Source of the DNA: Cupriavidus pampae
GTDB lineage: Bacteria; Pseudomonadota; Gammaproteobacteria; Burkholderiales; Burkholderiaceae
Direction of reading: 5' to 3'
NCBI RefSeq assembly: GCF_914271485.1
Contig: NZ_CAJZAG010000006.1
Span: 62,001 to 126,000 of the forward strand
Length of the DNA: 64,000 nucleotides
A program made the translations under genes and the position numbers. Positions 1 through 7,566 of this stretch are shown piece by piece. Every line of letters begins with the position of its first letter. Positions within the stretch are counted from its first letter, which is position 1. The notes under the pieces were generated by a model. That model was not told the DNA's origin and ran no database searches. It saw only the letters and a program-made list of their open reading frames with translations.

Positions 1-107
1 AGGGTTTCACGCGACTTGGAGCAACGCGGGTTGTGGTAGATCGTGATCATGGCTGGGGCCTTCGAAGACTGGGAATAGCGGGACTATATCGCTTCGTGAG
101 GCGTGTG

Positions 108-145
108 CCCTCACCCCCGGCCCCTCTCCCCGAGGGAGAGGGGAG
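108..145. repeat. REP-like dispersed palindromic element, copy 1
   Basis: A C-rich arm followed by a G-rich arm forms an imperfect palindrome around GGCCCCTCTCCC and GGGAGAGGGGAG. The same motif recurs at 171-209 and 24875-24913. All three copies lie outside coding sequence just beyond the 3' end of a gene. The structure is that of a REP/BIME-type intergenic repeat. Nothing else is visible in positions 1-233. Confidence 0.7.
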
Positions 146-170
146 AAAACAATTGGTTATTTTGCTTTCA

Positions 171-209
171 CCCTCTCCCCCGGCCCCTCTCCCTCAAGGG
201 AGAGGGGAG
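171..209. repeat. REP-like dispersed palindromic element, copy 2
   Basis: Second copy of the C-rich/G-rich palindrome, about 25 bases after copy 1 and in the same orientation. The pair resembles a small BIME-like array just downstream of the M20 hydrolase gene, which ends at 234 on the minus strand. Confidence 0.7.
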
Positions 210-233
210 CAAACCAAAGGCAACTGCGGCCGG

Positions 234-1502
234 TTAGCCCAGCAGGTCTGCCAGCGCCAGCGCGACTACCTTGGTGGCGCGGTTCAGGTCGTTCAGGCGC
301 AGGTTTTCGTCCGAGTTGTGGCCGCGGGCTTCCATCAGGGTGCGGGGGCCGGCGCCGTACAGTACCGTCGGGATGCCGTGGCTCGTGTAGTGGCGCGCGT
401 CCGTGTAGAGCGGCACGCCGTGCACCGGGATCTCCACGCCGAATACGGCTTCCGCGCGTGACTTCAGCGCGCCGATCAGCTTCTCCACGCCGGGCAATTG
501 CGACAGCGGTTCGGCGAGGATGATGCGCTCAACCTTGACCTCGATGCCGGGACGCTCGCTCGCTGCTTTCTCCACCACCGCGCGCAGCTCGCCTTCGGCG
601 TCGAAGCCAATCTCCTCGGGGATCATGCGGCGGTCGACGCGGAATGTCACGAGATCCGGGACCACGTTGGTGTTGATGCCGCCCTTGATCAGGCCAACAT
701 TGAGCGTCGCGTGATCGATGCCGGGCACCTTCGACTTGCGCGTCGCCAGTTCCGCGCGCAGTCCGTAGATCGCCTGCAGGATGTGCGTGGCCGCCTCGAT
801 CGCATCGACGCCGGTATGCGGCATGGCCGCGTGGCCCTGCTTGCCCTTGACCGTGACTTCCACATGCAGGCAACCGTTGTGCGCCGAGGTAATGCCATAC
901 GAGAAGCCGGCCGAGATCGCGTAGTCGGGCTTGCTCAGCTTTTCGTCGAGCAGCAGCTTCGGGCCGATATCGCCACCGGTTTCCTCGTCATAGGTGAACT
1001 GCAGCTCGACCGTGCCATTGAGCCGGGCACCCTGCTTCTCCGCCTCGATCAGCGCGAGCGTGGCATAGGTGTACGTGGCGAAGTCTGACTTCGACACCGC
1101 CACGCCGCGGCCGTACATCACCGGACCATGCTCGCTGTCACCAATCTCCGCGCCATACGGATCGCGCGTCCAGCCGAGGCCCGGCGGCACCACGTCGCCA
1201 TGCGCGTTCATCGCGATAACCGGGCCACCCGTGCCGAACTGCTTGCGCACGATCAGGTTCGTCGCGCTGATCATGCCAGCCGCGCGCACCTTCTCATCCG
1301 GCACCTTGTGGGCTTCCACCGTGAAGCCGAGCTGCTCGAGCAGTGCGCGGGCGCGCTTGCCATGTGCATCGCAATCGCCGGACGGGTTGTCCGACGGCAC
1401 CTTCACGAGCTCGGCGAGGAATGCTTCCTGTGCCGGGCGATGCGTGTCGATGAATTGCGTGAGCGTGGTCTCGGTGGGGTTCATGTTGTCGCGTGCAGTC
1501 AT
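234..1502 (-). CDS. M20 family metallohydrolase (ArgE/DapE-type deacylase or dipeptidase)
   Basis: A 422-residue protein of the M20/M28 zinc hydrolase fold, which cleaves amide bonds of acylated or peptidic amino acids in the cytoplasm. The metal-binding segment NAHGDVVPPG lies near residue 98 and the second metal/catalytic region TYDEETGGDIGP near 170. The central dimerisation insert with GKQGHAAMPHTG is present, and a late histidine follows in EARGHNSDE. Length is normal for the family. It is followed at 56 bases by a second M20-type hydrolase on the same strand, so the two are probably cotranscribed. The substrate is not readable from sequence; ArgE, DapE and succinyl-diaminopimelate labels would be guesses. 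Confidence 0.85.
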   Translation of the reverse strand: MTARDNMNPTETTLTQFIDTHRPAQEAFLAELVKVPSDNPSGDCDAHGKRARALLEQLGFTVEAHKVPDEKVRAAGMISATNLIVRKQFGTGGPVIAMNAHGDVVPPGLGWTRDPYGAEIGDSEHGPVMYGRGVAVSKSDFATYTYATLALIEAEKQGARLNGTVELQFTYDEETGGDIGPKLLLDEKLSKPDYAISAGFSYGITSAHNGCLHVEVTVKGKQGHAAMPHTGVDAIEAATHILQAIYGLRAELATRKSKVPGIDHATLNVGLIKGGINTNVVPDLVTFRVDRRMIPEEIGFDAEGELRAVVEKAASERPGIEVKVERIILAEPLSQLPGVEKLIGALKSRAEAVFGVEIPVHGVPLYTDARHYTSHGIPTVLYGAGPRTLMEARGHNSDENLRLNDLNRATKVVALALADLLG

Positions 1503-1558
1503 GTCTTGGCTCTATGTAGATAGATATCGCGTATTGCGTATTGCGTATCGCTTATCGG

Positions 1559-2833
1559 TTATTGCTTGCGCTGGAAGTGCTCGACGAACGCGCTGAACAC
1601 GTTCGCGGCCACCTGGGCGTCCTCGGCGGTCATGATTTCGGTGGGGTGGTGGCTGATACCGCCGTTGCCGCAGCGGACGAACAGCATCGCCACGTCGGTC
1701 AGCGCGGCAATCGCCATCGCATCGTGGCCGGCGCCCGAGGGCAGATGCCGCACCGGCGCACCCGCCCGCTCGATCGCGGCGGCCCACTGATCCTGCAGCC
1801 ACGGCGCGCACGGCACGCTGGCGGCCTCATGGGTCTTGCGCACCTGCGCCGCACGCACGTTGCGGCGCGCGCAGATGCGTTCGATCTCTGCCAGCACATC
1901 GTTGACCGCGGCCTCGCGCTCGGCGTCGTCGCCGGCACGAATATCGATCGAGAACACCGCGCGACCGGGCACCACGTTGGTGGCGCCGTTCGGCACATTG
2001 AACTGGCCCACCGTACCCACCAGCCCCGGCTTGCCGCCGCAGCGGCGCTCGATATACAGGCCGATCTCGGCAGCCGCCATCGCGGCGTCGCGGCGCATTT
2101 CCATCGGCACGGTGCCAGCGTGGCCGGCCAGGCCTTCGAGTTCGACGAGGAAGCGCGACGCGCCGGAGATGGCAGTCACCACGCCCACCGGCAGCCCTTC
2201 GTTGAGCAGCACCGGCCCCTGTTCGATATGCACCTCGATAAAGCCGAGCACCTGACGACGATCGTGCGCGGCGGCGGGCAGCTGGTCGGGCTCGAAGCCC
2301 GCGGCACGCATCACATCGCGCATCGTGCTGCCGGCGTCATCGAGGTTGTCGAGCACGCGCGTGTCGAAGGTGCCGGCAATCGCGCGGCTGCCGAGCAACG
2401 TCGCCTTGAAACGCACACCCTCTTCCTCGGCAAACCCGACAACTTCGATCGCGAACGGAAAGCGGCGGCCCACGCGATGCCAGGCGTCGACGCAGGCAAT
2501 CGGCAAGATCACGCCGAGGTTGCCGTCGTAACGGCCCGCGTCGCGCACGGTATCGAAGTGCGAACCGGTCAGCAGCACCGGCGCGTCCGGCGCGGTGCCC
2601 TCGTAGCGGCCGATGACATTGCCGGCCGCATCGCGGCGTACGGTCATGCCGGCCGCTTCCATCCATGCGGCCAGTTGCGCGGCCGCGCCGTGATGCGCGT
2701 CGGTGAGGTAGGTACGAGTGAGCATGCCGGGCTGCTCGGTGTGGACGGCGAGGGCGTCAGCCCACTCCATGATGCGCGCGCCCGTGTGGTTCACGAACGC
2801 GGCGGCCGACGTTGGATTTGGATTTGCTGCCAT
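1559..2833 (-). CDS. Zn-dependent amidohydrolase, allantoate amidohydrolase / N-carbamoyl-L-amino acid hydrolase family
   Basis: M20-type hydrolase of the AllC / beta-ureidopropionase / HyuC branch, which releases ammonia and CO2 from ureido compounds. Visible hallmarks are GSHFDTVRDAGRYDGNLGV (metal-binding His and Asp), EEEGVRF, the HIEQGP motif, and GAGHDAMA plus GGISHHPTE near the C terminus. The start at 2833 (MAANPNP) is preferred because AGGAG lies a few bases upstream. Starting there gives 424 residues, usual for the family; an upstream in-frame ATG at 2914 has no support. Substrate choice between allantoate and N-carbamoyl amino acids is unresolved. Confidence 0.85.
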   Translation of the reverse strand: MAANPNPTSAAAFVNHTGARIMEWADALAVHTEQPGMLTRTYLTDAHHGAAAQLAAWMEAAGMTVRRDAAGNVIGRYEGTAPDAPVLLTGSHFDTVRDAGRYDGNLGVILPIACVDAWHRVGRRFPFAIEVVGFAEEEGVRFKATLLGSRAIAGTFDTRVLDNLDDAGSTMRDVMRAAGFEPDQLPAAAHDRRQVLGFIEVHIEQGPVLLNEGLPVGVVTAISGASRFLVELEGLAGHAGTVPMEMRRDAAMAAAEIGLYIERRCGGKPGLVGTVGQFNVPNGATNVVPGRAVFSIDIRAGDDAEREAAVNDVLAEIERICARRNVRAAQVRKTHEAASVPCAPWLQDQWAAAIERAGAPVRHLPSGAGHDAMAIAALTDVAMLFVRCGNGGISHHPTEIMTAEDAQVAANVFSAFVEHFQRKQ

Positions 2834-2960
2834 GCATGTCTCCTGCTCAAGCGATGACTCTGCGCGAGATTGCCGAGTTTCCTGAGAGCGAATGCCTAAC
2901 AAGAAACGCGCCATGAGTCTTATTCTCTGCGATTCATGTTAGCACAGTGAATTCAAAAAT

Positions 2961-2981
2961 TGCATACAAAAATTATATGCA
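2961..2981. promoter_or_regulatory. Inverted repeat in divergent promoter region
   Basis: TGCATA and TATGCA are perfect inverted arms separated by nine A/T-rich bases. They sit in the AT-rich gap between the divergent hydrolase operon and the dctA-like gene. A GntR/FCD regulator is encoded two genes away, so this is a candidate operator for it; binding is inferred only. Confidence 0.4.
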
Positions 2982-3122
2982 CTATATTGGCCTGCACGCA
3001 CGGACAATCGGCTGCGGACAATCCAATCCGACAACGATGACCGGCGACCTTGAACCAGACAGGACCGGCTATGTGCACGAGGCTTGCGCGGCTCGCGCGG
3101 ACCGGTCCGCACGGAGACAGCC

Positions 3123-4535
3123 ATGCAGCCAGCCATTCCCTCGCAGCGTGCGCCCGCGCGCCTGCACACCCGCTTTACGCGTTCCCTATTTGGTCAGGTT
3201 CTGATCGCGCTCGTGATCGGCACGATACTCGGGCTGCTCGCCCCCGAGTTCGCCGCCAAGCTCAAGCCACTCGGCGATGCGTTTATCAAGCTCATCAAGA
3301 TGTTGATCGGCCCGATCGTGTTCTGCGTGGTCGTCGCCGGCATCTGCGGTGCGGGCGAACTCAAGAAGGTGGGCCGCGTGGGGATCAAGGCGGTGATCTA
3401 TTTCGAGATCGTCACGACCATCGCGCTGGCGCTCGGCGTGGTGCTGGCCTACGTGTTCCAGCCCGGCGCCGGCATGAACGTGAACCCGCAATCGCTCGAC
3501 GCCTCGGCCATGGCCGCCTATGTGGATAGCGCGGAGAAGGTGAAAAGCTCGGGCACCGTCGAGTTCCTGCTCAAGCTGATTCCCAATACCGTGATGGGCG
3601 CGTTCGCGACCGGTGACGTGCTGCAGGTGCTGCTGATCTCGGTGCTGTTCGGCTGCGCGCTGTCGCTGGTCGGCGAGCCGGGCAAGCCACTCGTGAACCT
3701 GATCGACACGTTCTCGCAGACGCTGTTTCGCATGATGGGCTTTATCATCAAGCTCGCGCCACTCGGCGTGCTGGGCGCGGTGGCGTTCACGGTGGGCAAG
3801 TACGGCATCGGGTCGCTCAAGCAACTTGGCTTCCTCGTCGTGCTGTTTTACGGCGCGGTGATCGTGTTCGTGCTCGCGGTGCTTGGCGGCATCCTGCGCG
3901 CGTGCGGCTTCTCGGTGTTCAAGCTGATTCGCTACCTGCGCGCCGAATTGCTGGTGGTGCTTGGTACCGCGTCCTCCGACAGCGTGCTGCCGCAAGTCAT
4001 GCGAAAGCTCGAGTTCATGGGCATCCGCAAGTCCGTCGTGGGTCTGGTGATTCCCACCGGGTATTCGTTCAATCTCGATGCGTTCTCGATCTACCTGACG
4101 CTTGCCGCAGTGTTTATTGCGCAGGCCACCAACACGCCGCTCGCGCTCGGCGATCTGCTCGGCATCCTTGCGGTGGCGCTCGTCACGTCGAAAGGCGCGC
4201 ACGGCATTCCGGGTTCGGCGATCGTGATCCTCGCGGCCACGCTGTCGGCGCACCCTGCCATTCCGGCGATCGGCCTGGTGCTGGTGCTGTCGGTGGACTG
4301 GTTTATCGGCATCGCGCGCGCGGTCGGCAACCTGATCGGCAACTGCGTGGCAACCGTGGTGGTGGCCGCATGGGAGAAGGATATCGACCGTGAGCGCGCG
4401 CATGCGGTGCTCAACGGCGCGATCTCCGCGGGCGAGCTCGACGAGGGCATGCCGGCACCCGCGGCGGGTGGCGTAATGGGGCCGACCGGGGTGCCAACCA
4501 GCGCGCCGCTGCCCGGGAGCGCCGTAGGGCGCTAG
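3123..4535 (+). CDS. dctA: DctA-like C4-dicarboxylate:cation symporter
   Basis: A 470-residue inner-membrane carrier of the DAACS (GltP/DctA) family with about eight transmembrane segments plus two re-entrant hairpins. HP1 and TM7 are recognisable as LGTASSDSVLP and GYSFNLDAFSIY, and TM8 carries VDWFIGIAR with the conserved substrate-binding Arg. The TM8 position that is Asp in amino-acid carriers is Gly here, which favours dicarboxylates. The usual NLDG motif reads NLDA, and SSSES reads ASSDS, so this is a divergent member. Start 3123 has GGAG just upstream; an ATG at 3084 lacks one. It is followed at 50 bases by a GntR regulator and is divergent from two amidohydrolases, so it may import their substrate or a related acid. 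Confidence 0.85.
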   Translation: MQPAIPSQRAPARLHTRFTRSLFGQVLIALVIGTILGLLAPEFAAKLKPLGDAFIKLIKMLIGPIVFCVVVAGICGAGELKKVGRVGIKAVIYFEIVTTIALALGVVLAYVFQPGAGMNVNPQSLDASAMAAYVDSAEKVKSSGTVEFLLKLIPNTVMGAFATGDVLQVLLISVLFGCALSLVGEPGKPLVNLIDTFSQTLFRMMGFIIKLAPLGVLGAVAFTVGKYGIGSLKQLGFLVVLFYGAVIVFVLAVLGGILRACGFSVFKLIRYLRAELLVVLGTASSDSVLPQVMRKLEFMGIRKSVVGLVIPTGYSFNLDAFSIYLTLAAVFIAQATNTPLALGDLLGILAVALVTSKGAHGIPGSAIVILAATLSAHPAIPAIGLVLVLSVDWFIGIARAVGNLIGNCVATVVVAAWEKDIDRERAHAVLNGAISAGELDEGMPAPAAGGVMGPTGVPTSAPLPGSAVGR

Positions 4536-4585
4536 AATCTCGGCATTCCCGTCTCAGCGCGGCGCCACACCCGACGCGCGCCACC

Positions 4586-5278
4586 ATGCCCGAGCATATC
4601 GATCCAGACATGACCGCCGAGGCGATTGCCGACGATATCGTCGCCGCCATCGTCTCGCACCGCCTTCCGCCCGGCACCAAGCTGCGCGAGGAGGCGCTCG
4701 CGAGCGTCTATCGCGTCAGCCGCACCAAGGTGCGCGCGGCCCTGCTGATGTTGTCGAAGGACAAGGTGATCCAGATCGTGCCCGACAAAGGCGCGTTCGT
4801 TGCCAAGCCCAGCGCCGAAGAAGCGCGTGAGGTGTTCGCGGTACGGCGGATCCTGGAGGCAGCGCTCGCGCGCGAGTTCGTCACCAAGGCCACCGCGGCC
4901 GACTACAAACGCATCGACAAGCATCTGGCCGCCGAGCGCAAGTCGCTCAACGGCAACGATGCGCAGACGCGCACGCGCCTGCTGGGCGATTTCCATATCG
5001 TGATGGCCGAAGTGGTCGGCAACAGCGTCATGACGGACATCATGCGCGAGCTATCGATGCGCAGCGCGGTGATCACGATGCTGTACCAGTCCCGGCGCGA
5101 TGCCACGTGCTCGTCGGACGAGCACCGCGAGTTTATCGAGGCAGCGCGGGCTGGCGATACCGAGCGCGCAGTGGCGTTGATGGTGGAACACCTTGCGCAC
5201 GTCGAGGCGGCGCTGCATTTCGACGAGGTACCCGATGCCACACGAGGCAAGGATCTGGTGACGGCGTTGCTGGCGTGA
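4586..5278 (+). CDS. GntR family transcriptional regulator, FCD (FadR-type) subfamily
   Basis: A 230-residue protein with an N-terminal winged helix (residues about 10-75, including LREEALASVYRVSRTKVRAA) and an all-helical FCD ligand-binding domain. Histidines compatible with a metal-binding FCD pocket are at DFHIVMAE, EHREFIEAA and EHLAHV. Regulators of this class usually respond to small organic acids. The gene follows the carrier closely, so it probably controls the carrier and the divergent hydrolases, possibly through the inverted repeat at 2961-2981. Target and ligand are inferred from context only. Confidence 0.88.
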   Translation: MPEHIDPDMTAEAIADDIVAAIVSHRLPPGTKLREEALASVYRVSRTKVRAALLMLSKDKVIQIVPDKGAFVAKPSAEEAREVFAVRRILEAALAREFVTKATAADYKRIDKHLAAERKSLNGNDAQTRTRLLGDFHIVMAEVVGNSVMTDIMRELSMRSAVITMLYQSRRDATCSSDEHREFIEAARAGDTERAVALMVEHLAHVEAALHFDEVPDATRGKDLVTALLA

Positions 5279-5293
5279 CTGCCTGCGTGACTA

Positions 5294-5335
5294 TTGATTT
5301 CGATCAAAGTGTAAGGCCGGGAGCGAGCGCATTAT
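5294..5335 (+). promoter_or_regulatory. FNR-dependent class II promoter
   Basis: TTGATTTCGATCAA at 5294-5307 is a perfect FNR/ANR box (TTGAT-N4-ATCAA). CATTAT at 5330-5335 occupies the -12 to -7 slot if the box is centred at -41.5, which predicts transcription from about 5342. No protein-coding start follows. A strong terminator lies about 60-100 bases downstream, so the promoter appears to serve a short transcript. Confidence 0.65.
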
Positions 5336-5341
5336 TGGTCT

Positions 5342-5439
5342 GGCCATGAAGTTGCGGGGGCGCACTTCATCGGCTCTCCCCGTCCTTCGCAAGAAGGGCT
5401 GCCCGCAGACCGCAATGGCTCTGCGGGCTTTTTCTTTTT
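5342..5439 (+). ncRNA. Candidate FNR-activated small RNA
   Basis: Predicted transcript of about 98 nt between the GntR gene and the convergent LysR gene. It starts at the spacing expected from the FNR box and ends in a textbook intrinsic terminator. A 5' hairpin pairs ATGAAGT (5346-5352) with ACTTCAT (5364-5370) around a G-rich loop. A C/U-rich single-stranded stretch CTCTCCCCGTCC follows at 5374-5385, then a small CCTTC/GAAGG hairpin, then the terminator. This resembles FNR-induced regulatory RNAs such as enterobacterial FnrS in logic, not in sequence. A 34-codon reading frame from 5346 runs through the terminator and is judged accidental. No family match was made. Confidence 0.5.
5401..5439 (+). 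terminator. Intrinsic terminator of the candidate sRNA
   Basis: GCCCGCAGA (5401-5409) pairs with TCTGCGGGC (5420-5428) around a 10-base loop and is followed by TTTTTCTTTTT. The T-run is on the plus strand only, so it does not serve the convergent LysR gene. Confidence 0.85.
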
Positions 5440-5499
5440 GGCGTCTCTGATCCTGCCGATACGTGCAGATCAGGTAAAAGACTACGTGCGTGTGCTCCA

Positions 5500-6411
5500 C
5501 TATGTTCTGCAACTCCAATACCCGGGCTGTGCGAACTGTGCCTTCAGATGTTCGATAAAGAAGCGAATCTTCGCGGGCACCGGACGCTGTTGCGGGTACA
5601 CCGCGAGGATGTCGTAGTCGGGTAGCGCGAATTCGTCGAGTACGGTGATCAACTCCCCGCTCTCGAGCTGCGGCAGGATCTCCCAGGTCGAACGCCAGCC
5701 GAGGCCGAGGCTTTCGCCGGCCCAGCGATGCAGCAACTCGCCGTCGTTGCAATCAAGATTGCCGTTCACGCGCACGGTCACGGTCTTGCCGTTGTCGTTG
5801 AAATACCAGCCGCGTTGCTGGCCACCCTGCAGATTGAACGCGAGGCAGTTGTGCCGCTCGAGGTCTTCGAGCGTATGGGGCACGCCATACTTTGCGAAGT
5901 ACGCGGGCGTGCCGCACACCACGCGCTTGTTCGACGAGAGCTTGATCGCCACGAAGTTGGGATCGATCGCGCCGCCGATGCGAATGCCGACGTCATAGCC
6001 CTCACGCACGAGGTCGACCACGCGGTCGGTCAGGTTGAACGAGATCTGTACGTCCGGATTCGCGCGCAGAAATGCGGGCGCGTGCGGGGCCACGTGCTTG
6101 CGGCCGAATGCGGCAGGCGCCGAGACGATCAGGTGTCCCGTGGCCTTGTGCCGGCCTTCGGCGATCAGCATCTCGGCACGGTCGAGGTCCGACAGTGCCT
6201 TCTTGCATTGCTCCATGAACGCCGCGCCCTGCTCGGTCACGACGATGCGCCGCGTGGATCGGTGTAGCAGCTTGACGCCGATGCGTGCTTCCAGCGCGTT
6301 GATGCGGCGCCCGATCATGACCGGGGTCACGTTCTGCGTCAGCGCCGCGGCGGCCATGCTGCCCTGCTCCACCACGGCGATGAATGCCTCGATCTGCTTG
6401 AATTTGTCCAT
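5500..6411 (-). CDS. LysR family transcriptional regulator
   Basis: A 303-residue LTTR with an N-terminal winged helix (FKQIEAFIAVVEQGSMAAAA, then RRINALEARIGVKLLHRSTR) and a periplasmic-binding-like effector domain of the CrgA/PBP2 group. The start at 6411 is the only ATG after the AGGAGA at about 6433-6438; the spacing is long, so the start is slightly uncertain. It sits between the candidate small RNA and a membrane-protein gene, two genes from gcl on the opposite strand. It may regulate glyoxylate use, but no direct evidence is visible. Confidence 0.85.
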   Translation of the reverse strand: MDKFKQIEAFIAVVEQGSMAAAALTQNVTPVMIGRRINALEARIGVKLLHRSTRRIVVTEQGAAFMEQCKKALSDLDRAEMLIAEGRHKATGHLIVSAPAAFGRKHVAPHAPAFLRANPDVQISFNLTDRVVDLVREGYDVGIRIGGAIDPNFVAIKLSSNKRVVCGTPAYFAKYGVPHTLEDLERHNCLAFNLQGGQQRGWYFNDNGKTVTVRVNGNLDCNDGELLHRWAGESLGLGWRSTWEILPQLESGELITVLDEFALPDYDILAVYPQQRPVPAKIRFFIEHLKAQFAQPGYWSCRT

Positions 6412-6519
6412 GTTGGCCGGCTTGCAGGTTGTCTCCTGCCGGCCATTGTGAAGCATACGCGGCGCCTTGCGCATCCCCCGCTTGCGATGCGGGTCATGTG
6501 CGACCGCGCATAGCCAACC

Positions 6520-7281
6520 TCAGCTTGCCCGGCCCACAGCCTCGTTGATCTCCGCCGCTTCGCCGAGCACGTGGGCAAGCCGGCGCAGCGGACCCGAGCA
6601 TTGCAGCTGGGCAAACAACGCGAAAGCCGCGCCCGCGACGAGCACCGCGCCATAGACGGCCACCACCTGCTGGATGCCGACGCCCTGACCAGCCGCCTGA
6701 GCAGCCGCCTGAGCCGCCGCCTGAGCCGCCGTTTGCCCCGCACCCTGAGCCGCGCCCAGCGCCGCACCCGATACGCCATCGAACAGCACGAATGCGGCCG
6801 GCCCCAGCGCCAGCAGCAGCGCGACGGTGCGCGCGGTGCCTTCCCACATCCGCACCTGCAGCACCACGCGGCGCTGACGCGCGCGCAATTGCAGCGGAGG
6901 AATGCGCCCCAGTTGCAGCAGCAGCGCGTTCTCGGCAGAGCTCTGCGCGTCGACTCGCCGCGATAACCAGCGCAGCGGATGCCAGAGCGCGTCGCGCCGC
7001 TGCGCAATACGCGCGAGCCACGCACCGAGATAGCACGCGGCGCTGGCGGCCAGCGCGACGTGAAATGCCTCCGGCAACCACGTGGGCGGCGGCTGGCGCA
7101 GCAGCAGGTGCCAGTACGCGAGCGCGCTGCCAGTGATCACGGTCGGCACCACCGCGGCGATAAACGCGGCCCATAGCACTCGCGCCACCGACACCGCTGG
7201 ACTGGCGGCAACCGGTGTCGCGACATCCGTGGCGCGGAGCGCTTCAATCAATTCGTACGTGGGCGGCAACCGGGCATACAT
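6520..7281 (-). CDS. Uncharacterised membrane protein with Ala/Gln-rich segment
   Basis: A 253-residue protein that I do not recognise. Hydrophobic segments are visible at about residues 33-55, 73-92, 130-152 and 212-232, giving about four membrane helices. A basic stretch (RARQRRVVLQ) lies before the third. Between helices three and four is a run of AAQ units coded by a near-perfect 12-base tandem repeat (6691-6731). It ends 108 bases before the LysR start on the same strand. No enzymatic motif is visible. Confidence 0.65.
   Translation of the reverse strand: MYARLPPTYELIEALRATDVATPVAASPAVSVARVLWAAFIAAVVPTVITGSALAYWHLLLRQPPPTWLPEAFHVALAASAACYLGAWLARIAQRRDALWHPLRWLSRRVDAQSSAENALLLQLGRIPPLQLRARQRRVVLQVRMWEGTARTVALLLALGPAAFVLFDGVSGAALGAAQGAGQTAAQAAAQAAAQAAGQGVGIQQVVAVYGAVLVAGAAFALFAQLQCSGPLRRLAHVLGEAAEINEAVGRAS
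6691..6731. repeat. In-frame 12-bp tandem repeat
   Basis: About three and a half copies of a GCCGCCTGAGCC-like unit inside the membrane-protein gene. They code for repeated AAQA on the minus strand. The unit is a multiple of three, so copy-number change would alter length without breaking the frame. Confidence 0.6.
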
Positions 7282-7566
7282 GGCTGGAATGTGAGCGGAA
7301 ACAGCGAGTCATCTGGCAACCCGACATTGTGGCGATCATGACGCGCGCCGAACAGCACCAAAGTGGGTCTTCGCACGCTTCCCCCACGTCTTGGGGGGAT
7401 CGACAGTTTCGTCATTGCATACCTCATCGGTCACATTTATCAACGCCGCCAACTCAATTCCAAACCTGAGGTATCGAATCAATTGATCGTCGTTCCGTTT
7501 ATCCCAGCCGGCTGCGGGCATAGGATCGACTCCAATCAGAAACCAACCCGGTATTGGAGACAAATC
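7282..7566 (+). promoter_or_regulatory. Upstream region of the gcl operon
   Basis: A 285-base gap before gcl. It contains an inverted repeat CCCCCA-N5-TGGGGG (7381-7397) and a 10-bp palindrome ATCAATTGAT (7478-7487). GGAGA precedes the gcl ATG. These are candidate regulator sites; no convincing -35/-10 pair was identified. Confidence 0.35.

Noticed and set aside
33..461. 142-codon plus-strand frame
   Set aside because: It crosses both REP-like repeats and runs antisense into the M20 hydrolase; composition is Arg/Val-rich shadow coding.
5346..5450. 34-codon frame within the candidate sRNA
   Set aside because: No ribosome site; it reads through the terminator stem and T-run.
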